From Costus lasius (lineage: Eukaryota > Streptophyta > Magnoliopsida > Zingiberales > Costaceae), in assembly GCA_027563935.2 (NCBI GenBank), contig CM050451.1, positions 33,743,565-33,807,564 of the forward strand: a stretch of DNA of 64,000 nt, written 5' to 3'. The position numbers and the translations under genes were made by a program. Below are positions 20,466 through 31,430 of this stretch, in pieces. The notes under the pieces are model-generated. The model saw only the letters and a list, made by a program, of their open reading frames with translations, did no database searches and had not been told where the DNA came from. How positions within the stretch are numbered: the first letter of the stretch is position 1; every line of letters starts with the position of its first letter.

Positions 20466-20673
20466 TTATCAATCACATAGTCATGACTAAATCAGGCTTT
20501 CACCTAGGTATGACCATACACTTTCAATCATGCATCTATATAGGGCCCATGGATATCAAGCTTCCCTCAGGAAGGGGCAAATCCTATATATGTCAATTGA
20601 TCTTTTTATATGGATCGTGACATATCCAATAACAACCATTGTAACCTTTGAACTAGGGTGAGGTGTTAGGTTA
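20466..20673 (-). mobile_element. fragment of a diverged Cop-2 LTR, reversed
   Basis: Read on the minus strand it follows the A1 LTR segment at about 4015-4250: the block near AACCTAACACCT, the sequence around CACGACCCATATGAG, and a mutated version of the LTR palindrome (GTATGACCATAC at about 20508). It is cut off by Gyp-1 at 20674. Confidence 0.65.
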
Positions 20674-21992
20674 TGTTATGTTCGCAAGTGCACGGATACT
20701 TGACGTAATAAAAAGATATCGAACCATAGAGACCTCATTTGTTAAGTACCGAATAGTTGATTTTTCACTAGCTAAGTCACTTTTCAGTCCATATCACAAA
20801 AACTCCAATACATGTTGATAATATGAAACTAGAAGAGATTAAAGACAATCATCACTTAAGTAGAATTATCATAACAAGAGTATTCTGACGAATTAAAGAT
20901 CATGTAGTCATTATAAAATTAAAGAGATTTCGCTCCATGTCCCAAAAAGTGTTTAAGCAAGCATGATGAAGAAATTACAAATAGTCATAGTTTAGAATGA
21001 TCAGAAATCGAGAAGAAGGAAAATTTTACTAAACACAGGGCTGTAATGGAAATTACAGCCCGTGATTCTCGTGTGAACAGTGCCGACGTCGCCTCTTTCG
21101 TTAATTTCTCCTTTGATCGGTCTCCTTTCGCTCTAAAACTTCTGGTGTATGTTCTCCTCCCTCAGGTGTAGCTTCCCTTCAAATTTTACGGCCGAAGGTG
21201 ATCTGTACACTTCACGACGGTGAATCCTAGGGCGGCGGTGAAAAACTTGATTACTCTCTGAGTCGTTAATCAAAATTAGGGCTTTCGGTGCGCTGATCTC
21301 CCCCTTGTTCTCCCCAGTATTTCCCTCTTTACGGATTTTGAAATGGTGGTCTAAATCGTCTGCAATCATTTGCGCAAGAATTGGGCTATAGTAATTTTTG
21401 GAAAAGTTTGGCGAAACGCGTCTGCTGAGTTAGAATTACGACCGTAATTTCCATTACAGCAGTGCTGTAATGTGTTCTGGTCAAAATTCTAAAATAATTA
21501 CATGTCGTAAAAACAACCACGGCAGTACTGTGATCACACAAAATCTTCTAGAAAGAAATCACTCAAAATTACAGCCCGTAATATTCGTTACGGTAGTGCC
21601 GTAATATCTGCAAATCTTTCTGGACAGAAATTGACTGAAATTATGGCAGATCAAACAGATTATGGCAGTGCCATAGTTTATTTTGTAGGTTCAATAAAAC
21701 CACAGTACCATAATATTGATTACGGTCCTTCAGTAATTTGGTCTGAAGCTCCGATTTGCATGAAATTTGACATGTAATCTTCTCTTGATGATGAGAATTT
21801 GTCTATGCACTTGAATTGCTTGAAAATGCCTTAAAATGATGCCTTTTTACCTAAAAATGATCAAAATCCAGAAGAGGTATAGATTCTACAATATTTGACA
21901 AATAAGGCATCAAAATAAGCAAAAGTGCATGAATATGACACAAAAAGACCTATCAGATGACACAAAATATACTATGAATTTTCGTGTCATCA
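20674..21992 (-). mobile_element. Gyp-1 3' LTR, reversed, diverged
   Basis: About 1.3 kb bounded by TG and CA and homologous to 5820-7754 (GCAAGTGCACGGATACT block, GATATCGAACCA). Sequence on its right begins with the complement of a 3' untranslated region running up to an LTR, so this is the downstream LTR of a minus-strand element. It is shorter than the other copy and its hairpin units are degraded, but TTACGGTAGTGCCGTAA near 21579 and CAGCAGTGCTG near 21459 remain. Confidence 0.7.
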
Positions 21993-23336
21993 AATACATA
22001 AGGCTCAAACTTTGCTTGTCCTCAAGTAAAATCAAAAACCGATTAAAGGAATAAACTTTCCTATGAAGAATAAATTTCTAAGATATAATCACCAATGAAA
22101 AATCTCACCAAATGCTACATAGAAGTTCAAATAAACATATCATCTTTTGAATTCAATCCTCAAGATCTACAACTTAATCGAATAAAATTTCGCAACTTGT
22201 ATAATAAATAGAATTTCAATCTCAAGATTTCACCCAGTTTTAGGATTTCCAAGATCTTTTCCACTTAGAATTTTTTTTTAGTTCCTCCCCTTTTTTGTAT
22301 CGTTTACATTCTCTAATTCGATTACCCCTTTTTTTTCTGATGACAAATTTAGAGTACACATATCACATAACCAATGTAGTAGAACTCATGTCTCTTAGGT
22401 AGGAAGAATCTTACACGAGATAACGGAGTTAATGTGAAACAATTTCTCTCCATGGCATGTACTCACATAGATACATACTTTTTTGCTTGGACTTCAACTC
22501 TTAACTTTGGTACCACCGCAAATCAACACGGTGCTAAGACGAGGAGTCATTCTTTTGATTTTTTTTTTTTCTTTTTCTTCTCATCATTTTTTTTTTGACT
22601 TCAACCCATGTCTTTGGTACCACTGCCAATTTTGCGCAATGCCAAGTAAGGGAGTCACCTCTCTTAATATTGGATCATGGAATCTTTCTTCCTAATAAAT
22701 AGCAAATAGATTGAACATCAACTAAGTTAACCTATCAATATCAACTCAAAAGTCATACTCATGTGCTTGTTTTATTTAAAGAAGTAGCTTCACTTTTATA
22801 TCATATTCATCAAACAATATATCTACCTAAAATCTCATGCATCAATCAATGAAAAATTCCAATAGGTAGATGTATATTAAAGAAATAAATTCATCACAAT
22901 AGGTCTATCCCTAATCATAGGCATTGACAAATTTATCATCATGAAAATCATACTGTCAACAGAAATTTCAGAAATAGACTACACTACAATATTATAGCAT
23001 AAAACCATAACAAGAGAAAATTTGCATATATCTATTCAGAAACAAATTTATACAATCAATCATGCATCAGTACGCACCCACACAAGGTGCTCAATATCAA
23101 CAAAATATCAAATGTCATACAACCAAATCGAACTCAATATCACAATAACAAATTCAGAATCATATTGATACAACCAAATCAAATTTTAAAATTTAGAGAG
23201 TCATGACAAGCAGTATATAGCAGCGGACACAAGAAGTTTGACCAATCCAAGTCATCCTTCCCTATAAAATCATGAAACATCAATAGCAATATAAGATAAA
23301 CAAGGAATAAGTAGGGAAAAAGATACTCACAGAGCT
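21993..23336 (-). mobile_element. Gyp-1 internal region, 3' untranslated part
   Basis: AT-rich and without a coding frame. Two related blocks of about 60 bp (22487-22550 and 22595-22655) share ACTTCAAC, TTTGGTACCAC, a spaced GCAA/GCCAA segment and GGAGTCA, with poly-T between them. Repeated blocks before the 3' LTR are common in Athila/Tat-type elements. Homopolymer T runs occur at 22268-22277 and 22560-22598. Confidence 0.55.
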
Positions 23337-24047
23337 CTAATGATCATCATCAGATCCAATCTCTTTAGTGTCCTCAGGGGCCGCATCCATAGGATCATCG
23401 TGCTGTCCCTCCTGGTCTCCACCATAATCTCCACCTCTCCTGCTGTCCTCGAAACCGAAATGGTCATAGAGGAAATTCCCCATCTCTTCCATGTAGTTGC
23501 CAAGCTCCTCCACATCCTCGTTTATATGCTCCATGGAGTCAGACATTCTCCCCATGGAATCAAGCATTTTTTCCATGAGGCGACCCTGACGGTACACCTC
23601 AGCAGAGAGAGACTGGAAACTAGGGTCAAAGGCACTGACCCATCCTCTCTCAGTAGAACGGCGTGAGGAACTTGAAGCTCAGTGTGAAGGTGACTCCGCA
23701 GCTCCATGAGATGGTGGATCCATACCCATATCGAATGGGTCATCTCTACCACCCCAAGTAGGTGGTGGTGGTGCAGTGTCCAAGGGTGGTGGCATAGCAT
23801 AAGCAACATCAATAGGATACAGTTTCCAATTTGCTTAATTCTTAACAGTAGTCTTCTCTGTGTTGGGCATGGGCAACGTAGGAACCCCTGGTCCAAGAAC
23901 CAAACAAAAGGTATCGCCTTCTCTGACAATCACTTTCATGGTCATACATGACTCAATGTCTAATCTTGCATTTCCCCTAGCCACCTCAACTCCATAAGGC
24001 TCAACATTTATATTAATAAAGGATTCACCATTCTTAGGAGAGAATAT
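23337..24047 (-). pseudogene. ORF near the 3' end of Gyp-1, broken by two stops
   Basis: A minus-strand frame of 237 codons, open except for a TAA at about 23836 and a TGA at about 23682. The N-terminal half has a compact segment (VIVREGDTFCLVLGPGVPT). The middle is proline-rich (PPPLDTAPPPPTWGG). The C-terminal part is rich in Met, Glu and Asp with heptad-like spacing (MEKMLDSMGRMSDSMEHINE) and an acidic tail ending in GSDDDH. I do not recognise a named domain. The place, upstream of the 3' LTR of a gypsy element, fits the extra ORF found in Athila-like elements. It could also be a displaced gag fragment. Confidence 0.5.
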
Positions 24048-24180
24048 CTATACCTATACAGACATTTAAGAAAATCCTTGGAAGGATTATGTTCAAATGG
24101 AAAAATAAATTTTTAGATTGATCTAACTAGTTATTAATTCTAAAACAAGAAACATATATTAATTTAAAAATGAGATACAT

Positions 24181-25260
24181 ATGTCTTGATCTGCTTTTTC
24201 CATTTTGAAGGTTGCATGGGAAGTTATGGTTATTTCTCAAAGGAGAAAAGCAATGGAAGATGAGTTGGATACTCTAAACTTAGGGGTACATGGGAGCTTA
24301 TCCTTCTCGTAATTGGGAAAGACATAAAGCCTGTAGTTGATTTTTTTACTATGAAATATAACCTTAATGGAACATGGAACATGAGAGTCAAACTAATTTC
24401 TACGGGTTTTACTTGGACTTATGAGATTGACTATGTTGAGATATTCTCACTAATTATTAGGTTAAATTTTATAGGAGTGTTATTTGCTTTTACTACTGAA
24501 CAAAATTTTTTAAAAGATAAACATATAGATGTTAAAAATGTCTTCTTATATAATGCACTATGCAAACTCAAGAAGATAATTTATGGGCTACTCGAGTTAG
24601 GTTTGAAAATTTTTCTCATATGGCTGCCAGTGTTCAATCCTATAAGATAAATCATTCTATCTTTATTAGCCCACAAAAATTATGTTGATATTCATGGTTA
24701 TAAATTATGTAGCAGTGATGAACTGAAGATATTAGCCCACATAATATCACAAACGTATAGGGAAACTTGTCCATCTCATTGTTATTTGATCTTATATTGC
24801 TTATGTTATTAGTGTTGTGAGTCAAAAAATCCCAAGCAAATCCATTGGAAAGGGTTCTCAGAATTATTCACTATTATAAGGTTCTCTAGGTAAGTGTACC
24901 TTCAATAAAAGTAAAGACATCCAGAGATTCAATGTTATACTGATACTGATTACACTAGTGAAGATAGGAGATTCACCTTTGGCTATTGTACCTATTTTGG
25001 AGAAAAAGCAAAAAACCAAAAAATAAATAAATGTTTCCCAGATTTAATGCTAATGATGTAAGTTGCTTGTGAGATGACATGACCAAAGTCCTTCATGAAA
25101 ATTGGATTTTACTCATGTGAGGCCTATGACTATGATGTGCAACAATTAGACAATTATCTAAATTGCAAGCAACCCCATGTTTTATGAAGGAACTAAACAT
25201 TTTGAGGTAGAATGTTATCAATTTGATCTTATATCAATGTATGAAATAAGGTCAATACTT
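24181..25260 (+). pseudogene. ancient copia relic (RT to RNase H)
   Basis: Scattered frames keep copia motifs in the right order. The RT start resembles WELILL..., followed by FTMKYNLNGTWNMRVKLIS. IDYVEIFSLIIRLNFIGVLF matches the family's YxETFSPVxxLxSIRxLL region, followed by KLKKIIYGLLELG. RNase H pieces occur around 24790-25010 (YTDTDYTSEDRRFTFGYC) and 25120-25200 (EGTKHFEV). Many stops and frameshifts make it much older than Cop-1 and Cop-2, and it is not closely related to them. Confidence 0.75.
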
Positions 25261-25419
25261 ATATTTTAAACCCTACACGGAAGGAAGATTGTCTCAATGA
25301 TGGGCTACCAGTAGATGATTCGTTGCACAAAGGTTCTAGCACTATGTGGACACAAGCTTCGTTTGGGGCGGCTGCCTGTGCTCGTTAGTGTTTGTGGCAG
25401 CCAAAAACAAGAAGTGGCG

Positions 25420-26520
25420 CCGTTTGGTACGCAGCTTCTCAGTTGCCAAGCTGCACTATTTTGCAAAAGCTTCTACCGGGTAGCTTTTGGTAGATGCACA
25501 GCAGCTTTGAGCGCACAATAATGCCTCGCCCGCTTGTACGCGTCTCGATCATCACCAGCTCTCCATCTTCGGCGCCGATCGTTCGCCCTCATCGCCAGTC
25601 GTCACCGATGTTAATCACCGAAGTTCGATCGCCAGACCTTTCTCCTGCTTTTCTCTATCGTCGCCAGCGTTGGATCGTCGTCCCCTTCTTCCAATTTTGT
25701 CATCGTCCCCATCTCCTTCGCCTGTAGCCCCCATCTCCTTCGCCCATCTGCGATCTGGAGCACCGTCTGTCGCCCCCGTCTAGGATCTGGAGCACGGTCC
25801 GACACCCGTCGTCGCTCGTCCAAGGCCCGTTCGTCACACCATCCGACGCCCATCGTCACACCATTTGACGCCGGTCGTCGCACCGTCCGACGCCTGTTGT
25901 CACGCCATCCCAAATCTGAATCCCTTCGCCGCTTTGCATGGCGACGATGAAGGGATTAGGGATTTTTTTATTTTATTTTTTAAAATTTTTTTAGCAGGTA
26001 TAAGCATAGAGTAAAAATAATAAAAATTAAATATAAGATTAGATACTAATCAATATGAATTTTTAAAATCAAAATAATAAAAAAATATAAAAATAAAAGA
26101 ATAAATAATATAATTATTTTTAGTCAAATTTTAAGATACAATTTCTTGCACATAGGGGATAAATAATATAATATACAAATTTGTATGTAGGGTTCCGTAC
26201 TTAGAGAATTATTGAAAAAAAGTTTTAAGATTTGTCTCCTTTAAGATAAAATTTAGGTATATATAATAATTAAAAAATATATTTATTATTGTATTAAATA
26301 ATTTAAAATTTATATATATATGAATTTTTAAAAAAAATTATTTATATTATAAATTATAAAATTATATATATATTTATAAATTTTTTACTTAATAAAATAT
26401 AATAGCATATCACAACATTTTTAAACTGCTATCTAGACCAACTATTTATCCAAATAGCTTTAGCTTTTCTAATCAGCTCTAATCAAATTAGCCAAAAGCT
26501 CAAGCTGCCCCAAACTGGCC
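25420..26520. mobile_element. possible DNA transposon remnant with imperfect inverted ends
   Basis: The left side reads GTTTGGTACGCAGCTTCTC (about 25426). The right side, reverse complemented, reads CCAGTTTGGGGCAGCTTGAG (about 26490-26513). An alternative left end is GTTTGGGGCGGCTGCC at about 25370. Between them lie a GC-rich stretch (25510-25940, repeats of a CGTCG/CATCGTC type) and a very AT-rich stretch (25960-26430). No transposase is recognised and the target duplication is unclear. The long frame at 25611-25913 is only a by-product of the GC-rich repeats. Confidence 0.35.
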
Positions 26521-27149
26521 CACAAACAGAGGGATTTTGATTTGAATCCTAGGAATACTTTTTATCAAATCTCATTAGATAAGTAGAAATTTGGTGCCAT
26601 TGTGTTTTTTTTTTTCATTAAAAACCTGACGTTCATTGTATAGCCTCGTAACAACTTATAATTTCAATTTTTTTCTTCCCACATAAGCAACCCTCTCATT
26701 AAAAATCTAACGTTCATTTGCATGGATCTTGCCAACAATCTCGCTTTCAACTTTTTACCAGCTCTCTTTATTCTCCAATCACAATGCCTTAGCCCTAGCC
26801 CTTGTAGTCTAGCCCTCAACTACAACAATAAGGGTACAAGGTAAAGAGTTCATAATTGAAAATTGTTGGCCGAGCAATCAGGATTTAAATTGTATGATAC
26901 TACAATCATGGGATGTTATCTCTGTTCATACCAACTGTGCTAAAAGGGCTACGATCTGCTAGGTCATGAATATGAAAATTTTGAGGAAGAATCATGGCCT
27001 GGCACCATAACTATATTACCAAACTCACCAGTGATAAAAATGTGATCAAAGATAACAACAGCTGCTTGGAACAATTTGAAGAAGAATGATGGCTGAATAA
27101 TAATGAGAAGCATATCGTGAAAATTTTGGATGAATTGATCAACTTTGGA
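26521..27149. other. no recognisable gene
   Basis: AT-rich sequence with an imperfect direct repeat (CATTAAAAA-CT-ACGTTCATT at about 26618-26640 and 26697-26720). It may include the degraded front part of the LINE that follows, but I cannot align it to one. Confidence 0.4.
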
Positions 27150-29200
27150 AGAACTTACTGGCAACAAAGAGCTAAGAAAATTTTAATCAGATTAGGAGGT
27201 GCCAAGAATAATGTTTTTTTTCCATTTGAAAGCCACTAAAAGACATAGTTCCAACGCTATTCATAGTCTTCAGAATGATGACATTACTTGTAATCAACTA
27301 GTCATGCTCAAAGCTCTGACTAACATTTCAATGTTCTCTTGGGATAGCCTCATACATAATAATATACATGCCAATGGTCAAGAGCTCTATTCTTACGGCT
27401 TTAGCTGCCTTCACAGTGAGTCTCCTTTCACTGCTGAAGAGTCAAAAATTGATGTTTGGGATATTGGGCGTAACAAAGTACTTAGCCTTGCTGGGTTTAC
27501 AGGTTAGTTCGTTAGGAAATAGTGGGATATTGGGCGTAACAAAGTACTTCTTTGAAACCTTCCATAAAGGTAAATTGAATATGCAAAGTTCAAATTTTGC
27601 ACAAAATGCTTTAATCCACAAGAAAGATGTTTGAATTCTGACTATTAACCCTGCTCCTTGATGAATCTCGCCCAAAAGTCACCTCTAAGGTTTTGGTCAT
27701 TCACTTGAAAAAGCACATGAATCATCTCGTCAGAGACAACCAATATGCTTTCCTTACAAAATAGGGACATTGCAAAGTGCTATATGAGTGGGAAATAACT
27801 CATCAACCAGTGTAAAGAGGAAGTGTCCAACGCTCTGATGTTACAATTGAATTTCATAAAGCATTTGACAATATCTCTCGGAAGGTCGTTGGAGAAATCA
27901 TTAGGCTACAAGGTTTCAACAAAAGTATATTGACTAGATTGAAATCATTCTTTCTTCAGCTAACACTGTTGTGATTGTTGATGGAAGACAAGGCCATTGG
28001 ATTAGCTATGATAAAGAGGTGAGACAAGGAGACCCCATATTTCCTTACCTACAAAGTGTTGTTGTTCATCTGCCAACTAGATTTCTTGACCTGGCTAGAG
28101 AAAACAAAATCATCTAGGGAATTGACATCAATTGTAATGATAATATTCCTCAAGCTCTACTCTGTGTTGATGATTTTGTCATCTTTAACATGGCTAAGGA
28201 AAATCTAAAGCCTAAAGATTCTTCACAATTGCTTTGAGAGATGCACAGGCCTGGAAATTAACACTATCTTGGCTCTAAAACAGAAGGTATGGAGATGGCT
28301 AGTTTCCTATGATTTGAATGTCACCATCTCCCAGCCAAATGCTTGGATTATTATCCTCTATACGGCAAAGTAGCCATCTCACAATGATTTTACTCTCCCA
28401 AGTTATATTTTCATATTTTTTTTCTTGGATAATTAATAAGATCGATTAGACTCCCAAGCACTTTCTTTAGCATCAACAAGGGGAAGGAGGTAATCATAAG
28501 AACCCTGTGGAATGTGATGAAGTGTTTGGATAAGGCACAAGGTAGTTTAGGGGTCATCAACGTCAAGCATCAAGACGGGACAGTGTTCAAGAAATGGTGG
28601 TGGAAGCTTAGTCACAATGAAAGGAGTACTCGATCGAGCATTGTTAACACTCATTAGATAGCCAATTCCAATTGCATCAGGACCAACGCCATCAGCAGTC
28701 GGTCCTACATATGGAAGAAACTTCCTTCATTCGAGGGATATTTTCAACACTAGCAATTATTGGAAAATGGGAAACTGGCGCACTACTAGGGTTTGGAAAG
28801 ATTGATGGACAAAAAAGAAAGCTTTGAATGCGTTATCAACGTACTGTTACCTTTCAGAAGGTCACTGACAAAGATCATCATTGTTGTGGAACTTAAGGAC
28901 AACTGGAATATCTGTTTGTTTGGTATCATTTGATGCCCTCAGATTGAACGAGAACCACATTCTCCTGGACATCAACCAGAGTATCTAACTCCACTGAAAC
29001 CGCTGATCTCATGCAGATCCAACCAAATCTTTTTTAATTTTTCTCAACCCCACCATGGTCTTTATTTCGATTGGAAACAAGATGATTTGGAATTCAATCT
29101 GCCCCATCAATCAAAATGAAGGCTTATCTTTGGCGTGCAGTTCTCTACAAGCTTAATACATACGTCTGATAAAAATCTTAATACAACAGGTATGGATATT
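27150..29200 (+). pseudogene. degenerate L1-type LINE (reverse transcriptase and C-terminal part)
   Basis: Pieces in several frames follow the order of a plant L1 ORF2. FFHLKATKRHSSNAIHSL is at 27210-27265 (the KFFHxxAxxRRxxNxI region). A finger segment is near 27700. IEFHKAFDNISRKVVGEII is at about 27846-27905 (the DFxKAFDxxxW motif). A RGLRQGDP-like GEKRWDKETPY stretch and a YADD-like VDDFVIFNM at 28165-28195 follow. Then come the post-RT segment with CLDKAQGSLGVINVKHQDG and KKWWWKL at 28530-28600. Stops and indels are frequent. It has a small internal duplication (27458-27483 and 27524-27549). It runs close to the TULP gene, perhaps to about 29340. Confidence 0.75.
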
Positions 29201-29482
29201 ACCAGCCTGCAGCTCTCCCTAGTAGTGCCAACGACGAGATCATCATCTTTTGTTCTTGTACTGCTCTGGCTCGAGGATTGAATGGAAGATACTCTTGCGA
29301 GCCTTTCGTCGAAGTTTTATTTGTTATCCACAAATTTTATGGTTTGGCTTGAATTTTCTTGGGGATCTTGAGAAGCAATTTTTTTGTTTCTGGATGCAGT
29401 ATGACTCCATAGAAGGTTCTGATATCTGGGCATCTACTTGGTGCTCATTGGTTCTCTTGCTTCACTATCTGGGTTCGTATAG
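29201..29482 (+). promoter_or_regulatory. sequence upstream of TULP, possible 5' UTR intron end
   Basis: A pyrimidine-rich run ends in GATGCAG (to about 29400), and a second AG (CGTATAG) abuts the start codon at 29483. Either could be a splice acceptor for an upstream non-coding exon, a common layout in plant genes. No TATA box is clear. The LINE remnant reaches into or next to this stretch, so the original promoter may be short, displaced or part of the repeat. Confidence 0.3.
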
Positions 29483-31430
29483 ATGTCATTACGTAGTATA
29501 GTTCGTGATGTCAGAGACAGCTTTGCAAGTTTATCAAGACGGAGTTTTGATGTGAGGCTTTCAGCTTTAATTGGCCATCGAAGGGGAAAGTCTCAAAGCT
29601 GTGTGCAGGAGCTGTATGACCCATGTCCTATAATCCAGCAAAGTCGGTGGGCAAGCCTACCTCCTGAGCTTCTTCGTGATGTGATTAAAAGGCTAGAGGC
29701 AAGTGAGAGCACCTGGCCGTCGCGCAAGGATGTTGTTGCATGCGCAGCTGTCTGCAGATCTTGGAGAGAGATGTGCAAAGAGATTGTTGCAAGTCTAGAA
29801 TTCAGTGGGAAGATCACGTTTCCAATATCTCTAAAACAGGTATTCATTTATTTTAAAACTAGTGTACTTGCAATGTAAATTTTTTTTTGTTACTCTAATA
29901 ATATAATTTCATTGGACTAATGGTTATTTTTCTTTAAAATAATTTCTGTTTTCTTTGCAGCCTGGACATCGGGATGAAACCATTCAATGTTTTATTAAGA
30001 GGGACAAGTCAAAATTAACTTATCGTCTGTATTTATGTCTAAGCCCTTGTAAGTTGTTTCCGTATGTTGAATTTTTATATAAAATTTGTAATTATTTCTC
30101 CAAATTTAAATCTTGTGATGAACATCAATTTTCACGTTTATGTCAGTTGGGACTGTTCTGGGTGGTTTCATTTTCCCCTTAAGATGTTGTGAAATGACAA
30201 TTTTGCTTGGTTTGATACAAGAATTGGGCACATCTTTATGCATCGAGTAGTTTGTTACTTAATTGAAAATTTGTTTTTTGCTTTCATCAATCTAATATTT
30301 TATATGACTGACATGGTTGCATACAATTCTAATGATCCTTGTTCCCCATTCATAATTAGGCAAAGCCTTTTTTTAAAAAAATTTCATAAGCCAAAAATGG
30401 TGCCATCATTCATCCCATTCTCAGACATATAACACTCAAATCTTAATACTATTCACTCATATATGATGTGTGTGAATCTGTAGCTGTTCTTGTTGAGACC
30501 GGGAAATTTCTCCTATCAGCTAAACGTAGCCGTCGGACCACGTACACGGAGTATATTATCTCCATGGATTCTGGAAATATATCCAAGTCATCTAACAACT
30601 ATATTGGAAGGCTAAGGTATTGGATAAGAAAGCATGTTGAATTTTTTTTTTTTTTTTAATATTGAGCCTCAATCTAAGTATTTATTTCCTTGTGAGATTG
30701 TAGGTCAAATTTTCTTGGCACGAAATTCATAATATATGACACCCAACCTCCGTACAATGGAGCAACCCCTTGTCAACAAGGTCGAACAAGCCGCAGGTTC
30801 TCCAAGAAAGTTTCTCCTAAAGTCCCTTCCGGCAATTACAACATTGCTCAGGTTACATACGAGTTGAATGTGCTGGGCACGCGAGGACCACGGCGAATGC
30901 ATTGCATTATCTACTCTATTCCAGCGTCAGCACTATATCCTGGAGGCACAGTCCCAGGCCAACCCCAGAGCCTTGTTTCCCCTTCTCTGGAGGATTCCTT
31001 CCATACCATGTCTTTCTCCAGGTCCTCGATCATGGACCGATCAATGGACTTGAGCAGCTCTCGCTTCTCTGACATCACTGAAGGTACTTCCGAGGGGAAA
31101 GAAGAGATTGGTATTAAGGAGAGACCATTGGTTCTGCGAAACAAAGCGCCGAGGTGGCACGAGCAGCTGCAGTGCTGGTGCCTCAACTTCCGGGGTCGAG
31201 TGACCGTTGCTTCTGTGAAGAACTTCCAGTTGGTTTCAGCAGTGCCGCCAGCTGCAGGTGCTCCCACTCCATCGGAGCCACCAGCAACATCCGAGCATGA
31301 TAAGATTGTACTGCAATTTGGTAAGGTAGCAAAGGATACGTTCACCATGGATTACAGGTACCCACTTTCGGCCTTCCAGGCTTTTGCCATCTGTTTGAGC
31401 AGCTTCGACACCAAGTTGGCTTGTGAATAG
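29483..31430 (+). CDS. TULP: Tubby-like F-box protein, four exons, complete
   Basis: Exons are 29483-29839, 29961-30048, 30484-30616 and 30704-31430, with GT-AG introns and phases that keep one frame; the product is 434 residues, normal for plant TULPs. The N-terminus has the plant signature [14 protein letters not shown]. An F-box spans about residues 52-107 ([20 protein letters not shown]), expected to bind an ASK/SKP1 subunit of an SCF ubiquitin ligase. The tubby domain follows. It has [19 protein letters not shown], the basic segment of the phosphoinositide-binding face, then [16 protein letters not shown] and the C-terminal [16 protein letters not shown], which match both tubby signatures. 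The family is held at the plasma membrane through PIP2 and released in stress signalling. No broken residue is seen. The subfamily number is not assigned. It is the only intact host gene in the window. Confidence 0.95.

Noticed and set aside
22268..22600. Poly-T runs as possible retroposon tails
   Set aside because: No target duplication or retroposon body next to them; they lie in the AT-rich gypsy 3' region.
25611..25913. 100-codon Arg-rich minus-strand ORF
   Set aside because: Composition follows the GC-rich CGTCG/GACGC repeats; no domain and no start context of note.
29955..30659. Frames of 63-75 codons within the TULP gene
   Set aside because: They read from exon into intron; the splice sites and the conserved tubby sequence show the true exon limits.
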